Assembly (NCBI GenBank): GCA_009760885.1
Contig: CM019701.1
Coordinates: 36,470,697 to 36,534,696 of the forward strand
Length of the DNA stretch: 64,000 nucleotides
Origin: Achatina immaculata
Taxonomy: Eukaryota > Mollusca > Gastropoda > Stylommatophora > Achatinidae
Direction of reading: 5' to 3'
Shown: one piece after another, positions 21,938-34,165 of the stretch
Layout: the number at the start of each line of letters is the position of its first letter
How positions within the stretch are numbered: the first letter of the stretch is position 1
Made by a program: the position numbers and the translations under genes
The notes under the pieces: generated by a model
The model's input: only the letters and a program-made list of their open reading frames with translations
What the model was told of the DNA's origin: nothing
Database searches by the model: none

Positions 21938-22256
21938 AAACTGCAGTTAACAAATATAGCCTACACACATGACAGTGCCGTTACCAAATCTAGTCTAGAC
22001 AATGCAGTACATGTAACAAAACAGCCTAGACAATGCAGTACAGGTAACAAAATAGCCTAAACGTATGGCTGTGCAGTTAAAAGTCTAGCCTAGACACTTG
22101 GCAATTCAGCTAACAAATATACCCTAGGCACATAGCAATGAAGTTAACAAATCTAGCCTGGACACATGGCAGTGCAATTAACAAATCTAGCCTAGACACA
22201 TGGCAGTGCAGTTAACAAATCCAGACTAGAAATTTGACACTACAGTAGGCAAACCC
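21938..22256. repeat. About 35 bp degenerate minisatellite
   Basis: Units resemble GCAGTTAACAAATCTAGCCT followed by AGACACATGGCAGT, with variable deletions. One isolated unit occurs at 19150-19200. Confidence 0.85.
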
Positions 22257-22384
22257 ATCCCCCTCCCAATTTTAACTTTCTGCTTCCCCCCCGCTCCCAA
22301 ACAAGTAGCTGACAGATCATGTCTCGTTACATTGAAGTATATAGAGTTGTATTATTTTATAAGTGAAAAGAGATTTTTTTAAAA

Positions 22385-23075
22385 ACTTCTAAGTGCCATG
22401 CCGCCTGGCGTAGGCGATCATTTCTCTCCACAATTCCCTGTCTTTAGACTTGATTATGAGATCCGCCTGTGACTTTCTTCCTAGCCACACTGACAGCCCA
22501 TCCAGTAACTTCTCTCTCTCTCTCTCTCTCTGTCTTCATCTGTCTCTTCTTCTCTCAATTTTTTTCAGTTGCCATGGTGTGTTCCAGTTCTCCTCTTCTC
22601 AGAAAATGTCCTATAAATCTCGCTTGTCTGTCTCTGATCTTTCCTATAGTTTGCTTTTTAACTCCATCCTCTCTTAAGACTTATTCATTGATTTTCTTGA
22701 CTTTCCATGGTACCTTCAACATCCTTCTTATAAACCACATTTCCGTGGCCTCCATTTCTCGCTGTACTCTCTTATTCATAGACCATGCTTCACATCCATA
22801 AAACAAAATTGGCTCGACGTAACATTTAAGTACCCGGAATCTTATTTCCATTGATATGTTGCTCAAGATGAATCTCATTTTCTGGAATGCTGACTTGGCC
22901 TGAGCACGTCTGCTTTTTATTTCATTGTGACAGTTCCCATCAGTTGTTATAATCGTTCCTAAGTACTTGAATCTATCAACTTGTTTCAGAATTGTGCCAT
23001 CGATGGTAATGCTATATTTTGGTGGCATTCTTTTCTTTGAGATGACCATCACTTCAGTCTTCTGAGAAAAGGTAT
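22385..23075 (-). pseudogene. LINE family F reverse-transcriptase C-terminal fragment
   Basis: The minus strand encodes FKYLGTIITTDGNCHNEIKS, then RFRVLKCYVEPILFYGCEAW, RMLKVPWKVKK and, after a frameshift in a CT-rich patch, RQARFIGHFLRR and a terminal YARRHGT. The catalytic box lies upstream and is missing. It is a close relative of 46140-46790. Confidence 0.85.
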
Positions 23076-26000
23076 ACTAGTTTCAGCTTTATAATTAAAG
23101 TGGATTTTGTATGACAAGCCCTACCAAAAATAACGATATGCGGTTAATTAATTACATACATGAGTAATTTCTTATCACATGTCTGAGGCCGCTCCTTCTG
23201 AAGCACTCCCGTATTCTTCGTTGATACATGTACAGACCAAACATCTGACTAATGCAATGATTTTCACCCTTTACTTTCCTGCAGTATAATCGAAAAATAC
23301 CTTGGTCTTCTCTTCTATCATGAACGAATCTTGTTAAGGCAGCACCTGGATGTCTTGTTTTATGCAGGATTCTTAATATGTTTAAGGTTGTAAAACTCTC
23401 AGCTATTTATTTCTGGTGTGTGAATAATTTATATATCCAGACATCAAATCACTCTTTGAAACATCTTAATAACTGTTCTGTTTTGCAGTTGTCTTCCGAG
23501 TTTTTGACAGTTATAAAATGCTGATGGACTTAAAAATTGTGTACATTTTCTGCTTATTTATATTGATCACAAAATATGTTTAATAATCTAAACAGTGCAG
23601 CAAACTGGATTTTATGCTGAATTCTGTCAAAGAAAGTGTCGTTTCACCATGTTCTAATTTAATCTGCAGGTTAGACTGATTTTTAGAACATTCAGCTTTT
23701 AAAAAATGCAAGAAATACTTTTCTCACTTAATACATGTTACTTTGCATGAAGATTAAAGTGTACAAAGAGAAAGATTTGTATTGCACTAGTTCTTCATCG
23801 CTAATCTTTCAAATATAATCTCACATTATCTTGAAGAGGTGGCCGACTATATGTGCTTGTGGTTCATTATTTTTTCCCTGAAACTACGACAGTAGAAGTT
23901 AGTTCAATTAAACAAGCACTTGTGCAGTGTTCTAAGAACGTATGTTTGATGCAAACTCGCTCCTATTGTAGTCATCAAGTGCACGCTAGGTTTCAAGTTT
24001 TAAATAAATAATTACGGCCATCATTTTCATTGCCAGCAACTGTTAAATTGTGTGTTCTAGATATATTTTGTATCGACAAACGTGTATCCTGAACGTATTT
24101 AGGAACACGTATCTTACGGAACTTTTAACAGGATCTTTATTTAACGAGAAAATTCCTCCGTGCCCGTGTTCCCACGTGCCACGATTCACAGTCTCAACAA
24201 ATATACGTGTTCAGACACTGTTCCTGTCTAGATCCAAGTCTTGGGCCAGATGTAGACAGCCACAACCGATTCAGGTGCATTAGGCTTCGCGTTGAAGAAA
24301 CTTTACGTTCAGTCACGTTTTACATTTTTAAAAAACTGCCTTGAAGTCTGTGCCGAGTGCTAAGTTCTTTATCCCTCCTTCCCTCACTTCACTGGTGTAG
24401 TTTCTTCCCCTTGTATTCTGGTACGGCTACGCTTTACAACTCCGTGATATGGTCACTCCTGGAATTCTGACCTAATTTCGCTGTCCAGTAAATGCTACAA
24501 TCCGTTTAAGACACCGAAAAAGGGAGTTAACAGCGTCTGTGATCATGGACATGTAAGGCTGGAGGAGTGAGTACTGGACTGTGAATAATGTCTGCGAAAA
24601 GATTAAACTACCGGCTGGGAGATTCTTTTTTTGTGACTTGAGCTGTCAAACTGATACAGTTGGCCTTGACCACAAGGCCATGAACAAGTCTTTGATTAGG
24701 TCATGGCTATTATTTAGGATGGATAGTTTTTTCCTTCTTTTTTCCCCTCAAGAAAGTGTATGTGTGCATATGCGGAGATTTTTTTTAAAAAATCCAGTTC
24801 AAGGTCAAGTGAGGGTTCCCCTTTAGGGCGTGGCCGGTTTCTTGGCCCATCACATTCACTGCCCTACTCCCATTCAACAAGCATTCAATGAGAATATCTG
24901 CTATTTTTGCTTTCCTTGTTTTTTGCTTTCTTTGTCGTTGTCATTGGAAAAGACAGCTGAGTGATTATTACTTTAATTCTTGTTGAATTGAAAACTTTTT
25001 AACAGTAGGTTTATTGCCTAGGCAAATTATGTTCATATTTAGATGCCTCCCATTCATGTTATAAGGTCAACAACATGTCACAATCAAAGAGATTAAGAGA
25101 CAAATAAGGAAAGAAAAAAGTGGCGATCAAAAGCGAAAATTCGGTGAATAAAGACATACAGCCTTAGAAAAACAAAGGGGTGCCCTAAGCAAGCACTTCA
25201 GACGTATTGAAACTGATTACGGAAGACATATTGAAGAAGATAAAAGAGGTGGCTGGTTGTAAGAAAGAATATCAAAATGCTCTTAGAGACAAAATGGTGT
25301 AGCCAGTGAGAACAGGGAAAAGTTTATCAATCAAAATGAATCTATAGAATTGGATGACTGTAGCAAAAACTACGAAGACGATGATGATGATCATGATGAT
25401 GACGATTGACCTCATGAAACAGGCACATATCTTTCTCATAAATTGACAAACTCTGATCACAGCAAAAGCTCAGCTCACGAATAGTCAGTAACAGATGATC
25501 CACCCACCTGGTTTTAAAACATCAGAAAGCAGGTGGTGGATCTTTTTGTACACAGATGCCAACCAAACGTTTTACTCGAAATGAAAACTGGCGACAGTTT
25601 TCAAAAGTCCACTGTTTTCAAACGGATAAATTATTTCCTGCTCATGGCTAATATATTCTGTATGGAAAAAATATAAGTTTTTTTTGCTTCCACGGTATTT
25701 AATAACTGGTCAAATATTCACATTAGGTTAGCAGAACATGACCAATCAAAATGTCATCTAACTTCCATGAAACTCAAAGAAAGACTGTTGAAAAAATTAT
25801 TAACAAAGCTTAACAGAAACATAAATCAATAAAAGTTGCGTTGTGTCAATTATTCCAAAGACTATTGGGAATCGCTAAATTTTGTATTAGAACGTAATCT
25901 AGCATTTCGTGGTTCAGTGGAAGAGATAGGACATTCTTACAATGGTAATTTCCTGGGACTTATATAGTATTAGTTAAATTTGATTCAGTAACGGAAAATC

Positions 26001-26205
26001 ATCTTTTGACTAATTACCAGGAAATTTAAAAACAACGATTATAATTTCTTTAGCAAAAGTATTCAAAATGAATCCTTGACTATAATGGGACATGAGCCTC
26101 AGAAGAATATTATTCTTCATGTAAAAGCGGCAAAAGTAATTATTCATCATGCTTGTGTGAACGGCCACCCGGGATTTCCACGAATATACGGCGTGGGAGT
26201 AAGTG
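23076..26205. other. 3.1 kb without recognised gene
   Basis: AT-rich sequence. A GATGAT triplet patch lies near 25380 and a 13-14 bp hairpin at 25497-25542 (see findings). No domain was recognised in either strand. Confidence 0.45.
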
Positions 26206-26213
26206 TCACCGTT

Positions 26214-26244
26214 CACGTGATCGGAAGTGGAAGGCCTATAAATA
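26214..26244 (+). promoter_or_regulatory. Promoter-like CACGTG plus TATAAATA
   Basis: An E-box CACGTG (26214) precedes TATAAATA (26237). GC-rich sequence and then AATAATATAATG-type AT-rich text follow within 140 bp, as in an LTR or a core promoter. No partner exon was found. Confidence 0.35.
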
Positions 26245-26389
26245 AGGAAGAATACGTGGCGGGAGGGAGACAGTCGAGCCAGAGGCATGGAAGGGGCTGA
26301 GTTCGTCTCGTTGTGTTAGCCCCGGGCGTTCTCACATCTGTGAATGTAAATATGTTGTGAGAAATAATATAATGTGCTGTGGATTCGTA

Positions 26390-26680
26390 TCATTATTATC
26401 GTATGTTGAGATTTCGCTGATTCCTATGGATATTCGGTGCATTGGCAAAGGACGAAGCTAGGTCCTGCAATGCATTGCGTTGGCACAATGGGGGAAGATT
26501 TATATTTTTGATATGCAGTACGCTGGCACAGAAGGGGGATATATGACGTGATTTTCAGTGCATTGGCACAATTGGAGATGTTGTGTGATTATGGGAAAGG
26601 GGATACATGGCTGCAGGAAATGAATATGATAATCAGTGCACTGGCATCATTTAAGATGAATGTATGTTGCTTATGAGGGC
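26390..26680. repeat. Imperfect tandem-like repeats, CAGTGCATTGGCACA core
   Basis: The core or a variant recurs about five times (near 26430, 26485, 26517, 26560 and 26635) with irregular spacing and G-rich spacers. Confidence 0.55.
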
Positions 26681-26889
26681 ACGAGAGAGCCCAAGCCATA
26701 TGGTCCATGTGGCTTAGTTATATATTAGAGTGTTATGCATTGTATTTGATGACATACTTGTTTCTCTTTCATGAAGATATATGTTGATGTCTTGTGCACG
26801 AAAATGTCTGTTGACGTGATATGTTGTATGCAATGCGTAAATAACATTTATATATTGAATTAACAAAATACAAAAGGCAGCTGAAATAT

Positions 26890-27530
26890 ATATGCCAATT
26901 AGGAAAAATTGGAAAAATTGGAAAAAGTGGAGAGTTTTTAATATCTTGGATCACTACTACCTAATAATGGAGATACAATGAGGGAAATTAAAAAGAGGAC
27001 ATCTGTTGCTCTTCAGAAAGCAAAACAACTAAACAGTCTGTGGAGAGGAACATACAGAACTATAAAAAATAAGATTTTTAAGGGCATGTATCTTTCCCAT
27101 CGCAACATATGCCTGTGAGACCTGGACACTTAACAAAACAGCTGAAAACACATAAATACCTCTGAATGTAAATGCTACAGAAGAGTTCTTCAAATATAAT
27201 AGACACAAAAAATAACAAATATATCCATAGCACAGAAACTTAATATTGAAGAAGGCTGGCTAGTAAAGAGGATTAAACAAAGAAAACTTAAATATTTTGG
27301 ACACATTAAACGTCATGATAATCTAGAGAAGACCGTCTTAGAAAGGTACATAATGGGAAAAAGAAAGAGAGGAAGACCAAGGTGAAGATGGCTGCAAGAC
27401 ATCGTTGATGATCTGCAAAAGGATGCATCAGCAGGAGGCCATATTACTCACAACCGAGAGGCCTACAGGAGTGCTGTTAGGGAGGGAAAGTTCCGCAAGG
27501 GACATGCAAATGAATGAATAAATGAATATT
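26890..27530 (+). pseudogene. LINE family C copy
   Basis: It runs from GEFLISWITTT-like YLG-box debris through the AYETWTLNK-type block to LNIEEGWLVKRIKQRKLKYF, KRKRGRPR and the 3' AATGAATGAATAAATGAAT tail. Several frameshifts and one stop (TGA after GRPR) are visible. Confidence 0.85.
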
Positions 27531-28292
27531 GAATTGCTTGCCTTTGTAATGTATAATGCATGCTTGTTATTGATATGAATGTATGCTTATTGCGTGCATA
27601 ACTGGCATATAGTGATCCTTGGAGGGGAGTAACCTGGGTTGTAGATTAGAAATGGCTGAGCCTGGCCGCCTAATACGGTAGTACATGGCCATGGATTTGG
27701 GGTTGCAGTTAGGTTTTTGTCCTGTCTCTCCCCAAAATTTCCCTACTGTGGACCTAGCATCCCGCTAGGTATACATTTGACTGTACTTCTGAACTTAGTC
27801 ATGAAGAACATATGCTCTTAACTATAATATATATGTCTGATTGAAACGGCAGGAAATGTGTCAGTTGGTGCCTATGAACATTTCATTAAATTTATGGCTG
27901 TTAAGAGCAATGGTGGTTAAAATGTGTGCGATGTTATTAGAAAAGAGTTTGGTGAACTAGGTCTGGAAAAAATGGCATCTCAAGTAACATTTGAGTACCG
28001 GCATACGACAATGGATAGATTATGAGAGGAAAAATACTGGGAGTGCAGACCTGCTTCCAATGAAATAGCCGAAAAGTGTTTTTACACCTTGCACTTGTCA
28101 CAGTTACAACTTTGTTCTTGCAAATATAGCCAAATGCGCGTATAGTCAAATAGTGTTCTCATGTTTTAAGCCTTTGTTTCAAAATTCTTCAACACTTGAA
28201 TGTCGTTTTCTCACAATGACCAAAGATGTGAAACGAATTTCATATTCAGAGTGTAAAAGTTTGGGAGTTTTATGAAGCACATATACGTGATA
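27531..28292. other. No recognised feature
   Basis: No ORF, RNA or repeat family assigned. An inverted CTAGCATCCCGCTAG pair lies at about 27757-27771. Confidence 0.4.
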
Positions 28293-28301
28293 CATTGTAG
28301 T

Positions 28302-28915
28302 CAGTCAGTCGATCATTTGGATGTCCCTTGCGGAACTTTGCCTCCCTAACAGCTCTCTTGTAAGTCTCTCGCTTGTAAGTAAGATGCCCTGGTGCTGATG
28401 CATTCTTTTGCAGATTACCAACGATGTCTTGCAGTCATCTTCGCCTTGGTCTTCCTCTCTTTTGTTTCCCATTTTGTACCCTTCCAAGACAGTCTTCTCT
28501 AAATTCTCATGACATTTAATGTATCAAAAATATTTACGTTTTCTTTGTTTAATCCTCTTTACTAGCCAACCTTCTTCAATATTAAGAACTTGTAGTATGG
28601 ATATATTTGTTATTTTTTGCCTGCCCATGATCTTTGAATAAGTCTTCTGTAGCATTTACATTCAAAGACATTTATGTGTTTTCAGCTGTTTTGTTAAGTG
28701 TCCACGTCTCACAGGCATATTTTGCGATGGGGAAGATGCATGCCCTTAAAAATCCTATATCTGTAGTTATGTTTGTTCCTCTCCACAGCTTCTTTAGTTT
28801 TTTACTTTCTGAAGAGCAATAGATGTCCTCTTTTTAATTTTCCTCATTGTATTTCCATTATTAGTTAGTAGTGATCCAAAATAATCAAAACTCTCCACCT
28901 CTTTCAATTTTTCCT
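28302..28915 (-). pseudogene. LINE family C copy, CAGT-type tail, 9 bp TSD
   Basis: It carries the same C-terminal tail as 18777-19141 plus the upstream CETWTLNK region and the GSLLTNNG box. Its 3' tail is CAGT repeats instead of CATT. CATTGTAGT at 28293-28301 and 28916-28924 is the likely duplication, although part of it is also native element sequence. Confidence 0.75.
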
Positions 28916-28924
28916 CATTGTAGT

Positions 28925-29745
28925 AACAACCATTAAATAATGTTAGTCTGATGACAGAAACCACATGACCCTTGAAAACCAATACATTCAGAAATATGGG
29001 ACACTGAAACCACAAGGATTGAGACTGGAGAGCCATTACACTACTCTCGCTCACCAGTGAAGTTTTCAGCCAAATCATCCTAAGCATCATGACAGCGGTA
29101 GGAAAAGGAACCAGAAAAGAACAAACTGTCTTCATGAAAAGCAAAACCTGCTGTACAGATCAGATCTTCACCCTGAGACAGATGTTAGAATAATCCAATG
29201 AGTGGAATAGTCCATTGACTGAACTCTTCACAGGCTTTGAAAAGACATTTGAAAGATATACTCTGGGTAGAATCCTCAAGTGCATGGATTCCTGCAAAAA
29301 AATTGTCAGTGTGTTATCAAATTCATATATGAAAGATTCCACTGCAGAGTATTCTGTGGAAATCATAATCCCATGTCCAAATTGGGGTGAAACAGGGATA
29401 TATTCTGTCTCCAACACAGTTCATGATTGCCACTGATTAGATGATGAGAGAAACAATAGCAGACAGATACAGGAGCATCCGGTGGTCATTAACATCAATA
29501 CTAGAAGACCTGGACTTCGCATACGACATTAACATTTCTCTCAAACAGCCACAGTGACATACAAGAAAAGACAGGCTCACAACACAGCAACAAAAAAGTG
29601 ATGTGGGACTACGAGTGACCATAAAGAAATCAAACTACTGAAACTCTGAAATCATTAGACGAATCACAGTGAACCATTTGCCAGTCGAAGAAGTCAAACA
29701 ATTCACATATCTCGGTAATATAGTAACATCTGATGTAGGCAACAG
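28925..29745 (+). pseudogene. Decayed APE-type LINE reverse transcriptase
   Basis: Across several frameshifts the plus strand reads DWRAITLLSLTSEVF, KEQTVFMKSKTCCTDQIFTL, a degraded motif A (LFTGFEKTFER) and a SVSNTVHDC remnant of box B. It continues with ILEDLDFAYDINISL, a FADD box with D to Y, and VEEVKQFTYLG. It is related to family D but more diverged. Confidence 0.75.
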
Positions 29746-29836
29746 CAGATAAACGCAGAGGATTACAATGGACACTCGACACAGAGCTGGAGGACCTTGA
29801 CTTTGCCGACGACATTTGTCTACTGTCAAGCAGAGA
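29746..29836 (+). mobile_element. Short LINE family D segment
   Basis: AACGCAGAGGATTACAATGG through the FADD box to CAAGCAG matches 62937-63017 almost base for base. It joins directly to a GA repeat. Confidence 0.85.
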
Positions 29837-29885
29837 GAGAGAAAGAGAGAGAGGTGGGGGGGGGGGGGGGGAAGAGAGAAAGAAT
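29834..29885. repeat. (GA)n with an internal poly-G run
   Basis: AGAG repeats interrupted by a G run at about 29856-29870. Confidence 0.95.
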
Positions 29886-30039
29886 TCGGCGTGATAACCG
29901 CAATAGGGAGAGACATTTTCACAAAAATTATACAAGTGTCCGTTGTATATTATTTCGTCCTTTATAGACAAAGTAAGCCCAGCTAAGCGCTTAAAAATAA
30001 GGCTACACGAAAGCTTTATTATGTGATACTTCTTAAAAT

Positions 30040-30290
30040 TTTTTGCAAGGGCGTCTGAGTGCAGAAGTGTCTCATGGCTAAGGACGGGGGTTCGAATTCG
30101 GCAGGAGGCGCCCCAGTGACTCATCTGTAGAAATGGGTGCCCGACTTCTTCTGGAGTTGGGGAATGAAAGGCGGCCAGGCGTTTTGCTAACGACATCAAC
30201 ATCTAGTGTGCCGACAGATCGAGAAAAATATGGGCATATCCCTTATGTGCTTCTAAGGCATCACAGGGTTACCGTTACCTTACTTTTACT
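30040..30290 (+). mobile_element. tRNA-derived SINE S1
   Basis: GGTTCGAATTC is a good pol III B box. The A-box part is shortened. The body (CTTCTGGAGTTGGGGAATGAAAG, ATCGAGAAAAATAT) is shared with 32288-32563 (minus) and 52786-52985. It ends in TTACCGTTACCTTAC repeats. Confidence 0.7.
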
Positions 30291-31404
30291 TTGCTTTTTT
30301 ACGAACTGAATATTTATTAATTAACTTTTCAGTTAGACGTCCATAAAAGAGAGTGTATTTTTAAAAGTGAAATAACCGACTTTCTCATCATATTGCGGTT
30401 AAATAATGGAGGAAATGTAGATTCCTTCACTCATATTTTTCTAACGTTATAACCGTGAGCGGTTTGGGATTTTTTTTTGGGGGGGGGGGGGGTAGGAGAA
30501 GAGGGGGGAGTGAGACATGCACACGTTTGCTAAGAGTAAGACATAAGGCATTGGCAAAATAGAGTTATATGCTGGTATAATAACTACAAGAGTCGTACTA
30601 GGAAATATATAAATAAATAAAACAGTAGCAAAGACTGAATTCAGCGACAAATTAATGAAACTTCATTCATGAATTGAAAGATTCATTCCAGTTGTCTCCT
30701 ACAGTTCGTAGCAGAATATAATATACAGAAATTACACTAAGAAGTAAATGGGCTCATTAGATCAACAAACTTCACAGGGCTTAGGGAGTTAATAGACAGC
30801 ATGGACACTAGAACAAAATTCTTGTGACAAGGTTACATAAAAATACAAATAAATCAGTGTAGAACTTTCATGTTTACTTTTACTATTTAAAAAAATCTTT
30901 ATATTTTAATTTTGACCTTATAGACCCCAGCGCTAGATATCAGTAAATCTTTGATGAGCAAGGGTGGAGCTAAAGGTGGAACATTTCCAACAAGTGAGTT
31001 AATTTATTACAGGTTAAAGGTGAAACGAATATCTTGCGCTCATAGCTTGATCCAAACTGAGCAGAGGGGAAACAGTATGCCCACGTGCTGGAAAATATTT
31101 TTATGAATTGACGTCTTCAACGTCGCTAAACCCAATTTTTTTAATTAAAAAAAAACACGACATCAACATTTGCAGAATATGTCATAACATTTACATAAGT
31201 TGATTTATGTCTTTTAAAAACTAACTCAGTCTGAAGATTTTTGTATGATGCACACAAATGTGTTTTTATGACTCTCCAGCTTTTGGAACTATCCACTCAT
31301 TTGCCACGTGGACGGACATCACGTTTTTTTCACATGCATGCACACGTTTCCAGTTATATATCCCTAGGTCACTTTACATAAAGTTCTTATCTTTCCCCCA
31401 TTCC
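30291..31404. other. Unannotated, with a poly-G run
   Basis: G run at about 30479-30492. No gene recognised. Confidence 0.4.
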
Positions 31405-31409
31405 ATCTC

Positions 31410-31459
<50 letters not shown>
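31405..31459. repeat. (TC)n microsatellite
   Basis: CT dinucleotides over about 50 bp with one CCC interruption. Confidence 0.97.
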
Positions 31460-31460
<1 letters not shown>

Positions 31461-31682
31461 AGTCCTCAAATTGCCTGCTGTCCTTCGCACCTTCCCCACT
31501 CCCTCCTCATGGCCCTCTTTTTCTCTTTATCAAGTCACCGAGTTTTAGCGAACAAAGTTAGCATTTTGAACAACTCATGCCGACAAGGACGCATAACAAA
31601 AAAAAGAGATGTTTGTTTGTTCTTTCAGTATGTTCAACTTGCCTACCCATTTTGACCGGCAAAAGTGGACTGATCCGAGTAG

Positions 31683-31745
31683 TATAAAACAGCTGCGTTC
31701 CCACGTGCATGTACTGCGCCGACTGAATCAGCTGTGCGGGTAAGT
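31683..31745 (+). promoter_or_regulatory. Candidate TATA promoter and first-exon donor
   Basis: TATAAAA at 31683 is followed by CCCACGTGCATG with an E-box. About 50 bp after the TATA box comes a consensus splice donor, GCGG|GTAAGT (31736-31745). A short non-coding first exon of the nuclear-receptor gene starting near 31712 is possible. It lies 6.6 kb before the first coding exon and only motif spacing supports it. Confidence 0.35.
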
Positions 31746-32287
31746 TCACATTGCAGTCTTGCATGATTGACTTGGAGAGAAAGTCACTTGTGTATTCTCT
31801 TGTCAATTTATATGAGCTTTTAATATTTATTTCTGTTGCTATTCACAAGAGGCAGCTAGAAAAAGAGTCTGTCTTGTTCTGTTCTTCAATGCTACCCGTG
31901 GCTTCGGTCTTTATCCTAATGCATTTACCTTTTATTTAATACAGCTGCCAGTCACATCATCCGCAGCGGTTTCGTGGAAACAATCGAGTAATATGTTTTG
32001 ACATGACAGTCATTGTTGAAGATGATTTTAATTTTTGCTTTCTATTTCTACAATGTCCAGTTGGTAGGAAGACTGAAATATTTCCAGATCATTGTTTCGT
32101 TTCTAGCTTATAATTTTAAAATGTTTTTTTCCTCCTCAGCTACTTTCTAAATTTCCACACCCCCATTTTCTAACTTTTCATATTCTCACTTTCTGACGTT
32201 CCATGCCCCATTTTCTAGTTTTCCTTACTTCCATTTTCTAACTTTCAACACTCCTGTTCATTCTTACTTCGCATTCCACAACCTGCT

Positions 32288-32563
32288 ATTAAGTCAGCCT
32301 GTATAAGGTAACCACATAGTGCCACGGGGGCACCCAGGGAATATGGCGTTAGTGCATATATTTTCCTTGACCTTGACGGCGCACAAGATGGTGATAAGGA
32401 CATCGTTACGCTTGACCGCATTTCCTTCCCTAGTTCCAGAAGGAGCTGGGTATAATGTACCCATATATACATCTGGGTTATTGGGACACCTCTGGCCGGA
32501 CTTGAACCACCAATCTTTCGGTGAGGTACAAGTTCACTAGCCACTTCTTCACCCGGTCGCCAG
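32288..32563 (-). mobile_element. tRNA-derived SINE S1 (inverted copy)
   Basis: On the minus strand: AAGTGGCTAGTGAACTT (A-box region), GGTTCAAGTCC (B box), then the S1 body with CTTCTGGAACTAGGGAAGGAAATG and GTCAAGGAAAATAT. Confidence 0.75.
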
Positions 32564-33128
32564 GGTAAATAACGTTTTATTTTCTTCTTTCTGCAAATGG
32601 CTCTTCACTTCAGCCCGGGCTAAGGACACAAAAAGTCTCTGTGTGTGTGTGTGTGTAATGACTGTGTTGAAAAAACGTCATCTGCATAACACAGTTTCCA
32701 GGTCATAAAACTTAAATCATCCTGTTTGAATGTTAACATCTTTAGAAATTATTTAATTTAACACGCCGTTTACACAATATCCCGGATGCATGGTTTTATA
32801 AAGCAACTGTCAGACTCTGGGACTATTAACGTGTTGCGAAACTTTCAACGTACTAGACTTTTGTAATCAAATAAAATTTTTGGGACAGCGTTTCTCCATA
32901 ACCTAAACGTTTCAGTTATTTAATACAGCTTTAAAAAACAATCAGTGTTTTGTAACTGATATGTTCATTCAGACTGTGTACTCCTAAAACATTATCAATT
33001 GTTAATCCCTGCCACACATTTCCCTGTACGATTGTTGTATAAGTTTGTGTTTATCACACTAATGAGAACACATGTGTTTATCACACTAGTCAGAACACAA
33101 CCATTTAAACTGATTACAACACGGCACT
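32564..33128. other. Unannotated, with (GT)n
   Basis: GT run at 32638-32656. The remainder is AT-rich with no recognised domain. Confidence 0.5.
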
Positions 33129-33191
33129 TAGTGCACACAATAATTAGTGTATACAACTATACACGAAGCACTGCAGTAAAGCTGTGATACC

Positions 33192-34165
33192 AAAATGTAT
33201 AAACTAGGAAAAATGTAGGAACAGTTTTATTACTTAACAACTACAAAGTTGTGACGTTTCAGCGTGAGCCTTAATCATATCAAAACATACAGGACGAAGA
33301 AATAGAGAGAGGAGATAAAGTATAGATTCACATGAATACTATTAAAAAGACAAAAAAATTAAATAGAGTACTTAGCTGTAAATTGTAAGGTGTGACTTGT
33401 CCGGCGGTGTGTGTCAAGAATGGATTTAGTAGAACGTGGAGACTGTTTAAATGGAGACCTGTGATATGTGGTCGGTGGGTTGTAACTGGGGGTGGTGGAT
33501 GGGGAGCCGGGGAGGGGAGAGAGAGAGAGAGAGTGATACAATGTTGACCTATCCAGGAGAAGTTGAAATAGATGATTGGGGAAGAAGGGTTGCAAAGTGA
33601 TGATGTGAGGAGATTTGACAAGTAAGAAGGGGTCTAGCTTAGTGGAGAGGTACTATAATGACTGAAGAGAATGTTAAGTGTAGCTAAACAGCGAGTTTAA
33701 CCCATGTGGCTCTAGCGTCCCACAATTTTGAATGCAGCGGTTCTCAAGCGCCAGGCGGCTTGTGTCATTTGCGTGACATTGTTTGATGGCTGTCACCAGA
33801 AAATCAGATTTGCTTCTGTGGTTGGGGCCATTGAAATGATTTGGGACTGGTTTCGAAGCATGCTGAGCGACGTCGTACAGATGTTTTTGCATGCGGTCCC
33901 CTAATCTGAGACCAGTCTAACTAATATACATTATCCTGCAATCTTTTGCAAACGATGACATATATCACATTACGGAACTCGCATGTGAGTCCCTCATGAA
34001 GAATGAAGATAGTTTTGTTAAAGGTGATTGTTTTCGTTTCCCAGACTACCAGGCAGGCAACACAGCGGGGGCGGTTAATTTTCTGGTGCCAGCTATTGTA
34101 AGGCTCTGCATCAAGTGGCTGTGGACGAGGGGATGTCCTTAAGGTTTGGCTCGCGTTTGTATGCC
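33192..34165 (-). pseudogene. Penelope-like element fragment with GIY-YIG endonuclease
   Basis: Minus-strand frames from about 34000 read CEFRNVIYVIVCK, the GIY-YIG entry block of Penelope endonucleases, although the GIY half is frameshifted. They continue in 33892-33674 as KHLYDVAQHASKPVPNHFNG, a LALENRCIQNCGTLEPHGLN block with the catalytic-region Glu, and a C-terminal NPHGLN-type ending. The RT is absent. A linker block at 34111-34140 matches 15112-15140, and the 3' tail (33192-33640) matches 6771-7385. This copy supplies the endonuclease half that the 15-16.8 kb copy lacks. Confidence 0.8.
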
